From NCBI RefSeq assembly GCF_051014445.1, contig NC_135134.1, positions 7,531,672 to 7,595,671 of the forward strand: a stretch of 64,000 nucleotides of DNA, given 5' to 3'. The DNA is from Colletes latitarsis (lineage: Eukaryota > Arthropoda > Insecta > Hymenoptera > Colletidae). Shown piece after piece: positions 38,222-49,800 of this stretch (its first letter is position 1; every line of letters starts with the position of its first letter). The position numbers were made by a program, and so were the translations under genes. The notes under the pieces were generated by a model that saw only the letters and a list, made by a program, of their open reading frames with translations, ran no database searches and was not told the origin of the DNA.

Positions 38222-39932
38222 TGTTAGGGGGAGGAGGTTTGAAAATACCTCGCCTAACGGGGGTCCGGATCTCGAGGGAAAGAACAGACGTAAAATAAGC
38301 GGTACAATTATAATTTTATTTTCGCTTGATCGCCTTATGCGACTAAGCCGTTTATTTCGTGAAATTTGACTCTTAAATACAGGCGATAGAAGAAATTGGG
38401 AAAAAAACTCAGACGTCTGGCTGACGTCTAGAAAAACCCTCGCGTCGATCGGTCTGATGGCTCGCGTCGCGCTGTTATGGAATAGAAAGAGAGAGACGAA
38501 TTTAGGCGTTAAATACCTGACAACGTTAGTCACGTTGTGTGTCTTACTCTTTTCTGCACACTCCTGGTTTGTGCTTGTCGCACTCAGGAGCGGGAATTTC
38601 AGCCGCCGCGATACGCAGCTAAGCGAGTGGACTGTATATGTGAGCGTTCCCTTTAAATCGGGAATCGCTCTGTTATTGTTACGAAATCGGGGTTTGTATC
38701 CAGCTTCCTCCGCAGCCTTAAGAGAGCGGAGAGTTTTCTCCGGTCTCGGGTAATTAAGAGGCGGCCGAATTTAAAAACGTCCCGTTATCTAGTGAGATTT
38801 AATCTCATTACTTTGACGACTGCAACTCTTGATTGTCGCAGGAGAGGGTGAATAGAGGGAGGTTGTAAGGCTCCAACCGTCACCCGGTCCTCGGTCCCTT
38901 ACCGTCTTCGTATGTGCGTACGGAACACAGTGTGGTGCAGTCTTTCAACGGCGTATTTGACGACTTACGTTGAGACTATCACACCACGGCGCTTTGTGAG
39001 TCGCGTTCTACGCACAGTAGCCGTACAGGACTGGCGGTCAGTGAACAGCGCTCTAGCAGGTCGCCGGAAGCTGGGCTTGGAATAACTCGTCCCAAGCTCC
39101 GACTGGAAGACGGCAAGTCCACCCAGGGTATACACGCCACGAAGGCCCCTATAGGTGGGAGCAAGACCGTTCGAAAATCAAGGGAGGATCGAGTTTTAAT
39201 CTCGATGCCTCTCGCACGACCGCTGTTTGCAGCAATACGTGGAAAATTCGGGAACTCGATGATATCAACGAGTTTCCCGCAGTCTTTTAACCGGGTCGTA
39301 CTCACGACCGAATCGATTAACTAGCTGATTCGGCAAACGGAATTACACGTAGGTTACTGGTATGAATTTGCTTACGCAATCTAACCAGTAAAGCTACGGC
39401 TATACGTCGCTTGTCCGCTTAACGAAAGTTCGAATAACTCGAACTATTCGAATCTGCGATAGAATCAGCCGATGTGTCACAAAATGTTTCCTCAACGAAA
39501 GCTCGAATAACTCGAAGCGATTCGGAGATTTTGGGAATTCTGCGGAGCGTGATCGTTCACCGATGTGCTCAAGGCAGGATCCTGATTAAGAGTGACGGAC
39601 GAGCACGAGCTGCCAAAAGTTACGCGTGAGAGGGGGAATCCTCCGACACGCGGCGCTGTCGCCGTGTCTTTCGTCCGTCTTTTTCTAACTTGTAAACGTA
39701 CCTTTTCTCTGTACTCGTACGTTGAACTAATTGTTCGAACTCGTACGTTACTTGGTCGATCGCGTGACTTTCAGAAAAAACCCGAAAATTATGGTTTTTC
39801 TAGTCTATATTGTGTCGCGTAACGGACGCCGCGACCGAGAGTCCTCTGGTCGGTTACGTACCTCGAAATCAACACTGTTTAACGAATTTTATGTTATGTT
39901 CAAATACCTCGAATTAATGCGATATTTAAACA
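38222..39932. mobile_element. Probable solo LTR (1711 bp) inserted in the satellite
   Basis: A non-satellite segment with TG...CA ends (TGTTAGGGGG ... TTTAAACA), short inverted termini TGTT/AACA and a perfect 5-bp target-site duplication. This is the signature of an LTR left after recombination between two LTRs. It carries no recognisable protein: its open frames (up to 108 codons) match no gag, pol or env that I recognise. Internally, AACGAAAG plus CGAATAACTCGAA occurs twice, at 39421 and 39494, which could be U3 enhancer-like repeats. AATAAA occurs twice on the minus strand near 38316 and 38352, a weak hint of minus orientation. The superfamily (Gypsy, BEL/Pao or other) cannot be decided without an internal region. 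At 1.7 kb it is long for an LTR. Confidence 0.72.
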
Positions 39933-40130
39933 GTCTTGGTTAGGTGAGGTTTTTGCAACCATCTTGCTCATACTTTCGTATTTTTCGCATACTTGAATGG
40001 CCAGATCCTGGGTTTTGTTCTCGTTTGGATCACGTATTAATGTGGTATCACACTGAAATAGTCAATAAAACCTGGTTCCGATTAATATTTTAGAAGATAA
40101 CGCCGGTTACGTCTGGGTTAGTTCTGGTAT

Positions 40131-41250
40131 TTGCAATCATCTGCCCCATTCCTTCGCATTTTTCGCCTACTTGTTGGTCAGATCCTGGGCTTTTTCTGGT
40201 TTGGATCACGTAGTAAAGTGGTACTACACCGAAACAGTCAATTAAACCAGGTTGCGATTAATATTTTAGAGCATAACGCCGGTTATGTCAGGGTTAGCTC
40301 TGGTACTTGCCATCATCTAGCTCATACTTTCGCATTTTTCGCTTACTTGAATGGCCAGATCCTGGGTTTTTTTCTCTTTAGGTTCACGTATTTATGTGGG
40401 ACCACAGTGAAACAGTCAATTAAACCCGGTTCCGATTAATATTTTAGTGGATAACGCCGGTTATGTCTGGGTTAGTTGTGGTTTTTGCAATCATCTAGCA
40501 CATACTTTCGCATTTTTCGCATACTTGAATGGCCAGATCCTGGGTTTTCTTCCGGTTAGGATCACGTATTAATGTGGTATCACTCTGAAGCAGTCAATTA
40601 AACCTGCTTCCGATTAATATTTTAGAAGATGACGCCTGTTATGTCTGGGTTAGTTCTGGTATTTGCAATCATCTGCCCCATTCCTTCGCATTTTTCGCCC
40701 ACTTCTTGGTCATATCCTGGGCTTTTTCTGGTTTGGATCACGTAGTAAAGTGGTACTACACCGAAACAGTCAATTAAACCAGGTTGCGATTAATATTTTA
40801 GAGCATAACGCCGGTTATGTCAGGGTTAGCTCTGGTACTTGCCATCATCTAGCTCATACTTTCGCATTTTTCGCTTACTTGAATGGCCAGATCCTGGGTT
40901 TTTTTCTCTTTAGGTTCACGTATTTATGTGGGACCACAGTGAAACAGTCAATTAAACCCGGTTCCGATTAATATTTTAGTGGATAACGCCGGTTATGTCT
41001 GGGTTAGTTGTGGTTTTTGCAATCATCTAGCACATACTTTCGCATTTTTCGCATACTTGAATGGCCAGATCCTGGGTTTTCTTCCGGTTAGGATCACGTA
41101 TTAATGTGGTATCACTCTGAAGCAGTCAATTAAACCTGCTTCCGATTAATATTTTAGAAGATGACGCCTGTTATGTCTGGGTTAGTTCTGGTATTTGCAA
41201 TCATCTGCCCCATTCCTTCGCATTTTTCGCCCACTTCTTGGTCATATCCT
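40131..41250. repeat. 532-bp three-monomer higher-order repeat
   Basis: Blocks starting at 40131, 40663 and 41195 repeat at exactly 532 bp, three monomers of about 177 bp. The first two units are nearly identical, and the third diverges after its first monomer (GTTGTAAAGTGGTAACG). Related trimers, less regular, occur near 37175, 37707 and 42436. Confidence 0.8.
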
Positions 41251-44200
41251 GGGCTTTTTCTGGTTTGGATCACGTTGTAAAGTGGTAACGCACCGAAACA
41301 GTCAATTAAACCAGGTTGCGAATAATATTTTAGAGCATAACGCCGGTTATGTCAGGGTAACGCCTGGTATTTGCCATCATCTAGCTCATACTTTCGCATT
41401 TTTCGCTTACTTGAATAGCCAGATCCTGGGTTTTTTTCTCTTGTGGATCATGTATTTATGTGGTACCACAGTGAAACAGTCAATTAAACCTGGTTCCGAT
41501 TAATATTTTAGAGGAGATCGACGGTTATGTCTGGGATAGTTGTGGTTTTTGCAATCATCTAGCACATACTTTCGCATTTTTCGCATACTTGAATGGCCAG
41601 ATCCTGGGTTTTGTTCTCGTTTGGATCACGTATTAATGTGGTATCACACTGAAATAGTCAATAAAACCTGGTTCCGATTAATATTTTAGAAGATAACGCC
41701 GGTTACGTCTGGGTTAGTTCTGGTATTTGCAATCATCTGCCCCATTCCTTCGCATTTTTCGCCTACTTGTTGGTCAGATCCTGGGTTTTGTTCCGGTTAG
41801 GATCACGTATTAATGTGGTACCACACTGAAGCAGTCAATTAAACCTGCTTCCGATTAATATTTCAGAGGAGAACGCCGGTTTTGTCTGGGTTAGTTGTGG
41901 TTTTTGCAATCATCTGCCTCACACTTTCGCATTTTTCGCCTACTTGTTGGTCATATCCTGGGATTTTTCTGGTTTGGATCACGTAGTAAAGTGGTACCTC
42001 ACCGAAACAGTCATTTAAACCAGGTTGCGATTAATATTTTGGAGCATAACGCCGGTTATGTCTGGGTTAGTTGTGGTATTTGCCATCATCTAGCTCATAC
42101 TTTCACATATTTCGCTTACTTGAATGGCCAGAGCCTGGGTTTTTTTCTCTTTAGGATCACGTATTTATGTGGTACCACAGTGAAACAGTCAATTAAACCT
42201 GGTTCCGATTAATATTTTCGAGGATAACGCCGGTTATGTCTTGGTTAGTTGTCGTTTTTGCAATCATCTAACTCATACTTTCGTATTTTTCGCATACTTG
42301 AATGGCCAGATCCTGGGTTTTGTTCCCGTTAGGATCACGTATTAATGTGGTATCACACTGAAATAGTCAATAAAACCTGGTTCCGATTAATATTTTAGAA
42401 GATGACGCCGGTTATGTCTGGGTTAGTTCCGGTATTTGCAATCATCTGCCCCATTCCTTCGCATTTTTCGCCTACTTCTTGGTCATATCCTGGGCTTTTT
42501 CTGGTTTGGATCACGTTGTAAAGTGGTACCTCGCCGAAACAGTCAATTAAACCAGGTTGCGATTAATATTTTAGAGCATAACGCCGGTTATGTCAGGGTA
42601 ACGCCTGGTATTTGCCATCATCTAGCTCATACTTTCGCATTTTTCGCTTACTTGAATGGCCAGATCCTGGGTTTTTTTCTCTTTAGGTTCACGTATTTAT
42701 GTGGTACCACAGTGAAACAGTCAATTAAACCTGGTTCCGACTAATATTTTAGAGGATAACGCCGGTTATGTCTTGGTTAGTTGTGGTTTTTGCAATCATC
42801 TGGCTCATACTTTCATATTTTTCGCATACTTGAATGGCCAGATCCTGGGTTTTGTTCTCGTTTGGATCACGTATTAATGTGGTATCACACTGAAATAGTA
42901 AATAAAACCTGGTTCCGATTAATATTTTAGAAGAGAACGCCGATTATGTCTGGGTTAGTTCTGGTATTTGCAATCACCTGCCCCATTCCTTCGCATTTTT
43001 CGCCTACTTGTTGGTCAGATCCTCGCCTTTCCCTGGTTTGGATCACGTAGTAATGCGGTACCACACCGAAACAGTCAAGTAAACCTGTTTGCGCTTAATA
43101 TTTTAGAGGATAACGCCGGTTATGTCTGGGTTAGGTCTGGTATTTGCCCTCATCTGGCTCGTACTTTCGCAATTTTCCAATACTTGTTGGCCACATCCTG
43201 GCCTTTTCCTGGCTTGGACCACGTAGTAATGTGGTACCACACTGAATAAGTCAATTAAACCAGGTTCCGATTAATATTTCAGAGGATAACGCTGTTTATG
43301 GCTGGGTTTGTTCTGGTATTTGCAATCATCTGGCTCGTACTTTCCCAATTTTCGCATACTTGTCGGCCAGATCCTGGGTTTTTTTCTGGCTTGTATCCCG
43401 TGGTAATGTGTTTCCACACCGAAACAGTCAATTAAACCTGGTTGCGATTAATATTTTAGAGGATAACGCCGGTTATGTCTGGGCTAGTTCTTGTATTTGC
43501 AATCATTTGACTCATACTTTCGCGTTTTTGGCATACTTGTTGGCCAGATCCTCGCCTTTTTCTGGCTTGGATCCCGTAGTAATGTGGTACCACACCGAAA
43601 CAGTCAATTAAACCTGGTTGCGATTAATATTTTAGAGGATAACGCCGGCTATGTTTCGTTTTGGTCTGGGATTTGCCCTCATCTTGCTCGTACTTTCGCG
43701 TTTTTCGCATACTTTTTGGCCAAATCCTGGGTATTTTCTGGTTTGGAACCCGTAGTAATGTGGTTCCACTACGAAACAGTCAATTGAGCCTGGTTGCGAT
43801 TAATATTTTAGAGGATACCGCTGGTTACGTCTGGGTTTGGTCTCGTATTTGCCCTCATCTGGCTCGTACTTTCGCATGTTTCGCATACTTGTTGGCCAGA
43901 TCCTCGCCTTTTTCTGGTTTGGATCACGTAGTAATGCGGTACCACCCCGAAACAGTCAATTAAACCCGGTTGCGATTAATACTTTAGAGGATAACGCCGG
44001 TTATGTCTGGGTTAGTTGTGGTTTTTGCAATCATCTAGCACATACTTTCGCATTTTTCGCATACTTGAATGGCCACATCCTGGGTTTTGTTCTGGTTAGC
44101 ATCACGTATTAATGTGGTATCACACTGAAATAGTCAATAAAACCTGGTTCCGATTAATATTTTAGAAGATAACGCCGGTTATGTCTGGGTTAGTTCTGGT

Positions 44201-44562
44201 ATTTGCAATCATCTGCCCCATTCCTTCGCATTTTTCGCCTACTTGTTGGTCAGATCCTGGGCTTTTTCTGGTTTGGATCACGTAGTAAAGTGGTACTACA
44301 CCGAAACAGTCAATTAAACCAGGTTGCGATTAATATTTTAGAGCATAACGCCGGTTATGTCAGGGTTAGCTCTGGTATTTGCCATCATCTAGCTCATACT
44401 TTCGCATTTTTCGCTTACTTGAATGGCCAGATCCTGGGTTTTTTTCTTTTTCGGATCACGTATTTATGTGGTACCACAGTGAAACAGTCAATTAAACCTG
44501 GTTCCGATTAATATTTTAGTGGATAACGCCGGTTATGTCTGGGTTAGTTGTGGTTTTTGCAA

Positions 44563-44575
44563 TCATCTAGCTCAT
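44563..44575. repeat. 13-bp target-site duplication, left of retrotransposon copy 2
   Basis: TCATCTAGCTCAT, repeated at 50560-50572. In the monomer it overlaps the position of the copy 1 duplication (CAGGGTCATAC). Confidence 0.88.
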
Positions 44576-44959
44576 CCCCTCAGGGGCTGCCAGCCTTTCA
44601 GCTGCAGTACGGGCTTAACGAACCCGGGGTACCCGAGTCATACACACACCGTAAGCCTCCTGTTGGTCGTCACAACGACCCATTCACAATTCCCTATTGG
44701 TTTTGTGAATGGTACGTGACGGCAGGAGGAACGGGGGTCTTGGCTTAACCGCCTGGGCCACGAGTATGGCGACTCTATAAAATCGCCCTCCAATCCTAAG
44801 CTATGGTACGCGGCGATGGGATGCATGGTTGGGGGAGAAGGCCCAATCCCAAGCGACCACCTCCGGGGAACCTGCCGAACCCCCGGAGTATTAGGCTTAC
44901 CCGGGTAAGGCGGCTCTGCCCGGGTGGACCTTTATTTCCGACCATCTCGTGGGATTTTT
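44576..44959 (+). other. 5' UTR of retrotransposon copy 2
   Basis: 384 nt, GC-rich. It begins with the hairpin CCCC-TCA-GGGG, then GGCT-GCC-AGCC. The branched structure described separately lies in the middle. The ORF1 ATG at 44960 is the first ATG in its frame; the frame is open only from GTG at 44924. Short upstream open frames of about 66 codons overlap the hairpins and look non-coding. Confidence 0.75.
44649..44734 (+). promoter_or_regulatory. Branched (three-way-junction-like) RNA structure in the 5' UTR
   Basis: Nested inverted repeats in 86 nt. The outer stem is CCGT with ACGG, then CCTCCTG with CAGGAGG. Inside it are two hairpins side by side: GGTCGT-CACA-ACGACC, and CCATTCACAA (44680-44689) with TTGTGAATGG (44703-44712). 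All pairs are perfect. The same sequence occurs at 28240-28325 (minus strand) and 56307-56392. Possible roles are translation initiation, packaging or RNA stability; none is proven. I could not fit it to the HDV-like ribozyme fold. Confidence 0.7.
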
Positions 44960-45591
44960 ATGGACACAGAAAATAAAGTGGGGATGGGGCGGGTTTTGTC
45001 GGTTGGGGAGGACGGAGACGGGGTTGGGGTTAGGGTGGCGGCGCTCGCGCCCCACTCAGCGCCAGGTCCGGCTTCGTGGAGGGTGGAGGAGGACGACGAG
45101 ACGGCGTCGGTCTCGTCCTTCTCCTCCAGCACGAGCCACATTGGCTCTAAGAGGAAGAGGACGGGGCAGGCCGTCGTCGAGGTGGGCGGGGCGATGAGCC
45201 CGTCGGTGAGGCTGAGTTGCCTCAGGGACGAGGTGACCGAGGAGATATCGGAGAGGATCTCCTCGTCCCTGAGGCGGGTGGAGAAAGTCGCCGCTGCCTG
45301 CGCCTTTAAGGGGCAGAAAAGCGGCGGCGCGGAGGCCCTGAAGGCCGCGGCGGAGGAAATGAGGGAGGCGGCGCGGGAGCTCAGAGGGCGGAACGCCCGT
45401 CTGCAGCTCCTGTTGGAGGAGGAGCGACAGGGGAGGAGGAGGGCAGAGGCGCTGTGGAACAGCGCGGCCCTCCCTCCCATCCTTCCTCCTCCTCCACCGC
45501 CGCGTCCCTCGGCGGAGGTAAATAAGCGGAGTGCGGCGGCAGTGGTGCGGGGCACCGCGGGCCCCTCAACCCGCACTCCGCCCGTGAAGAA

Positions 45592-45637
45592 GTCCCCGTC
45601 CTCCTCAGAAGACGATCTTCTGAGGAGGATTGGGGAC
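45592..45637 (+). other. Long hairpin within ORF1 (14-bp perfect stem plus 6-bp extension)
   Basis: TCCTCCTCAGAAGA (45599-45612), loop CGA, TCTTCTGAGGAGGA (45616-45629). It is extended by GTCCCC (45592-45597) with GGGGAC (45632-45637) across a tiny internal loop. The same stem is present in copies 1 and 3. It is one of the strongest of many coding-region hairpins in the element. Confidence 0.85.
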
Positions 45638-46836
45638 ATGATTGATGGCAAGCTGGCCGCCTTCCGGGAGGAGCTCCTCGCCGGAAGAGCGGTCAGCAGG
45701 AAGGCGGTGCCTCCCCGACCTGTTCCGGTACAGTCGGGGAAGGCAAAGAAGGGAGGAGTGAAGGCTCCGCCCAGCGTTGCGGCACCAGGGCCCCGGGTCG
45801 CGACCCCCAAGGGGGGTGGTGTACCCGTGGTCGCGGTGGTCGCGTCCTCCACAGCACCCTCCCAAGGGGGGGTGGCGTGGAGTGAGGTGGTGGGGCGGAA
45901 GGCGAAGCGGGCGGCGAGGAAGGCCTCGCAACCGCAGCCTCCGCCTCCGCCGCCGGCGGCCAAGGTAAAGGCCGCGAAGGTCGGGAAGGCGCGACCAGGT
46001 CGTCCCCCAAAAACGGCAGCGGTGACGCTGACCGTTGCGCAGGGGGGCGACCTGACCCTCGCGGAGGCGATGCGGCTCGCCAGGGAGAATATCTCCCTGG
46101 AAGAGCTGGGCGTCGCCTCCGTGAGGGCGAAGAGGGCCGTGACCGGGGGTCTCATGCTGGAGATCCCCGGTGCAGAAGGCGGCGCGAAGGCGGATCGTCT
46201 CGCCCAGAGGCTCCGGGAGCAGCTGGGCGAGCGAGGTGTCCGGGTCGCCCGGCCCACGAAGCGCACGGAGATGCGCGTTTGTGGGCTGGACGACTCGGTC
46301 AGCGCACAGGATGTGTCCCGTGCCCTTGCGAGGGCGGGGGACTGTCCTGTGGAGGACCTGCGGATCGGAGAGATCCGCAGGTCGCCCTCCGGCCTCGGGT
46401 CGGTGTGGGCCCGGTGCCCCCTCTCCGCCGCCCGTAAGGTGGCGGAATCCGGGAGGGTGTTGGTGGGGTGGGTTTCGGCGCGAGTGGAAATCCTCGCGCC
46501 GCGCCCGCTCCAGTGTCACCGCTGCCTCGAATTGGGGCACGTGAGGCAGTGGTGCACCTCGCCGGTGGACCGCAGCGGTCAGTGTTACCGCTGCGGTGCC
46601 AAAGAGCACCGTGCGAGCCAGTGCTCAGCGGCCCCCCACTGCCCGCTGTGTGCGGACATGGGGCGGCCAGCCGATCACAGGGTGGGGAGCAAAAAGTGCT
46701 CCCCCCCCCCTCCCGGAAGGAGAGGAAGAGGCGGGCTGCACCGGCTCCGGTGCCGAGGGCGGTGGCATCGTCCTCCATGGAGGTGGACGGTGCTACGGGG
46801 ACGGACGGCCGGGAGGAGGCTGGCGCGGCCATTAAT

Positions 46837-46841
46837 TAATG
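46837..46841 (+). promoter_or_regulatory. UAAUG stop-start overlap between ORF1 and ORF2 (copy 2)
   Basis: TAA (46837-46839) and ATG (46839-46841) share one base. The same overlap is at 26135-26131 (minus strand) and 58493-58497. UAAUG termination-reinitiation is documented for SART1 of Bombyx, an R1-clade element, and is the likely way ORF2 is translated here. In copy 2 the ORF1 frameshift means ribosomes would not stop at this TAA. Confidence 0.85.
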
Positions 46842-49800
46842 CCGCCCCGCCTCCTCCTCCAGGCCAACCTCAACCACTGCCGCGCGGCACAGGACTTGAT
46901 GTCCCAAGTCCTCGCGGAGTGGGGGGTTGGCCTGGCGGTCGCCGCCGAGCCGTACCGCGTCCCTGATCACCCTCATTGGGTGGGCGACGCGGACGGCTTG
47001 GTGGCGACGGTATGGGGAGGGGGCGACGGGTCCCCACCGTTCTCCTTGTTGGAGCGCGGTCGGGGATTCGTCGCCGTGGACTGGGGGGGAGTCGCTGTGG
47101 TGGGGTGCTACATTTCGCCCCGTAGCGGTCACGCTGCGTTCGAGCTGTACTTGGCCGAGGTCGCGGCATGCGTGCAGCGCTACGCGGCCCGGCCGGTGCT
47201 GGTCCTGGGGGATTTTAATGCCAAGTCGGTGGCTTGGGGATCCCCCAGGACCTCCGTTCGCGGCGGGATCCTGGGCGATTGGGCGGCGGGGCTCGACCTC
47301 CGGGTATTGAACCGGGGGTCGGAGCACACATGCGTGCGGCGATATGGGGGGTCCATCGTGGATGTTGGATTCGCGACCCCCAACGCCGTGCGCATGGTGT
47401 CGGGTTGGCACGTGGTCGCGGGGGCAGAGACACTCTCCGATCACCGGTACATCCGGATGGAGGTCTCTGCCGCCGCGAGTGCATCCCGACACGGCCGCCT
47501 GCGTGGCACCCCACCACGCCGCTGAGCGCTTCGGCGCCTGGACTAGACGCCCTGATGGCAGCTGCCCTCGCTGCAACTTGGCCGCAGGGAGCGGCCGAGT
47601 TGCCGAGCATAGAGGGGGAGGTCGCCCGGCTCGGAGCATTGGTCGCGGGTATTTGCGACGCGGCGATGCCTCGGGTCGGGCGGGCTTCTCCTCGCCGGGC
47701 GGTGTACTGGTGGTCGGACGCGATCGCGGAGTTGCGAGTCGCGACTGTCCGCGCCCGACGCCAGTACACCCGCGCGCGCCGTCGTCAACGTACAGGCGAC
47801 GGCGTGGCGCGAGCGAGGCCAGCTGATGACCTGTATGGAGCATACCGCGTGGCGCGGGTTGCTCTGCAGGTCGCCATCAAACGGGCCAAGACCCAGGCAT
47901 GGAAGGAGCTCCTCCAGACCCTTGATGATGATCCATGGGGGTGCCCATATAAGGTGGTGCTGAATAAGCTCCGCCCGTGGGCGCCCCCCGTCACCGAGGG
48001 TCTTGACCCCCGGCTGCTGGAGGACGTGGTCAATACACTCTTCCCAATTGGGGAGAGGGGACCGCGTCCTCCGGCGGCGGCGGCTGTCCCAGTGGAGTGG
48101 ACGGCCGAGCTGGGGGTCACGCAGGAGGAGCTGGCAGCGGCCATCAGACGGCTCGGGGTTCGTAACACGGCCCCGGGTCCGGATGGTGTGCCCGGCCGGG
48201 TTTGGGTCTTGACCCAGGGCGTCCTTGGGGCCGACCTCAGGCGGTTGTTCGACCGCTGCCTGAGGGACGGGCGATTCCCCCCCAGTTGGAAGGTGGCGAG
48301 GATGGTCCTCCTCCGGAAGGAGGGTCGGCCCGCGGAGTCTCCCTCCGCATACCGGCCCATTTGTCTCCTCGACGAGGTGGGCAAGCTCTTCGAGCGTGTG
48401 ATTGCTGCCCGCCTCGTCGAGCACCTGTCGCGGGGTGATCCCGGTCTGGCCGACTGCCAGTTCGGTTTCCGGGGGGGCCGATCGACTATCGACGCGATAG
48501 GTCGTGTGAGGGCCCTCTCGGAGGCGGCCGTCTCCCGGGGAGGGGTGGCAGTGGCAATATCCTTGGATATTGCCAATGCCTTTAATACCCTCCCCTGGGA
48601 AGAGATAAGGAGGGGACTCGAATATCATCGAGTCCCCCCTTGTCTCAGGGCGGTCGTCGGGGATTATCTCCGCGGCAGGTGGATCGAGTATCCGGGCCGG
48701 GATGGTGATATGCGGAGGGAGGTGTACTGCGGTGTTCCGCAGGGGTCGGTCCTCGGGCCACTCCTGTGGAACATCGCGTACGACTCGGTGTTGCGGGCCG
48801 GCCTCCCCGACGGCGTCAGCACGGTGTGTTATGCGGATGACACACTGGTGCTGGCCGTCGGGGCGCACTGGGGAAGGGCCATGCGTCGCGCGGAGGAGGG
48901 GTCGCAACGCGTCGTCGACCGGATCAGGGGGATGGGGATGACGGTGGCGGTCCATAAGACCGAGGTGATTGCGTTTCATTCACCTCGGCAGGATCCGCCA
49001 CCCCCTCTGATCCGGGTGGGTGGGGCTGACATCGAGGTGAAGCCCCAGATCATGTATCTGGGGCTGCTCCTCGATAGCCACTGGCGTTTCGAGGAGCATT
49101 TCCGCTGCCTGGTCCCCCGGTTGGAAAGGATGGTTGCGGCTCTGGGCCGGATCCTGCCCAACCTGGGGGGCCCGGCGGGCCGAGTTCGTCGCCTCTATGT
49201 GGCAATGGTCCAGTCGGTGGCCTTATACGGGGCCCCCGTCTGGGCGGACGACCTGGCTGCCTCCCGGCGCAGCATGACTATGCTGCGTCGGGTGCAGAGG
49301 CGCATGGCGCTCAGGGTCGTCCGCGGGTATCGGACCATGTCACATGAGGCGGCGACGGTTCTAGCGGGGATGCCGCCCATGGACCTGCTCGCGCGGTCGC
49401 ACGCGGTGATGTACCGGCAACGCGTCGACCGTCGCGCGGGGGTGGGGGCGGTCCCGGGCGGGCAGGAACCTGCTTGGGGCGATTTGAAGCGCCAGGCCCG
49501 GCAGTCCGTGTTGCTCGCGTGGCAGGAGCGGCTGGCTCTGCCAACCGCGGGGCACCGGACTGTCGGGGCTGTTCGGCCACTCCTGAAGGAGTGGCTGGAC
49601 AGAGGCCATGGCAGCCTCACCTACCGGCTGGCACAGGTATTTTCCGGGCATGGCAGCTTCGGAAGATGCCTGTGCCGGATAGGGAAGGAGCCGACGGCGC
49701 GTTGCTGCCACTGCGACGCTGAGCAGGACACGGCGGATCATACCCTGGAGGTATGCCCCGCGTGGGAGGGGGAGCGCCGTGTCCTGGTCGGCGTCGTCGG

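Larger units (their letters stand above)
39933..44575. repeat. Satellite DNA array, subfamily B (block 2)
   Basis: The array resumes after the GTCTT duplication and runs to the insertion point of retrotransposon copy 2. The monomers at 43100-44000 are a distinct group (GGTTGCGATTAATATTTTAGAGG, CTCGCCTTTTTCTGG). No gene is visible. Confidence 0.96.
44960..46966 (+). pseudogene. ORF1 (Gag-like, zinc knuckles), copy 2, frameshifted after the zinc knuckles
   Basis: The protein has the same plan as copy 1 ORF1: acidic Ser-rich N-terminus (MDTENK) with KRKR, coiled-coil-like Glu/Arg/Leu stretch, Pro/Ala/Lys-rich linker, conserved domain around RVCGLDDS, and two CX2CX4HX4C knuckles plus a third variant one. 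Right after the third knuckle the C run is 10 long (46701-46710), against 11 in copy 1 and 8 in copy 3. The frame shifts, the normal end (REEAGAAIN) is lost, and translation would run about 127 bases past the ORF2 start. The UAAUG coupling to ORF2 would therefore be lost in this copy. A homopolymer sequencing error is possible. Confidence 0.88.

Noticed and set aside
38457..38753. 98-codon open frame within the solo LTR as a gene
   Set aside because: It has no recognisable domain, overlaps an opposite-strand frame of similar size and lies inside a segment defined by LTR-type ends.
44576..44660. HDV-like self-cleaving ribozyme at the 5' end of the retrotransposon, as in R2
   Set aside because: The terminal hairpins are strong, but I could not lay out the nested double pseudoknot with the catalytic C. 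A structure search would be needed.
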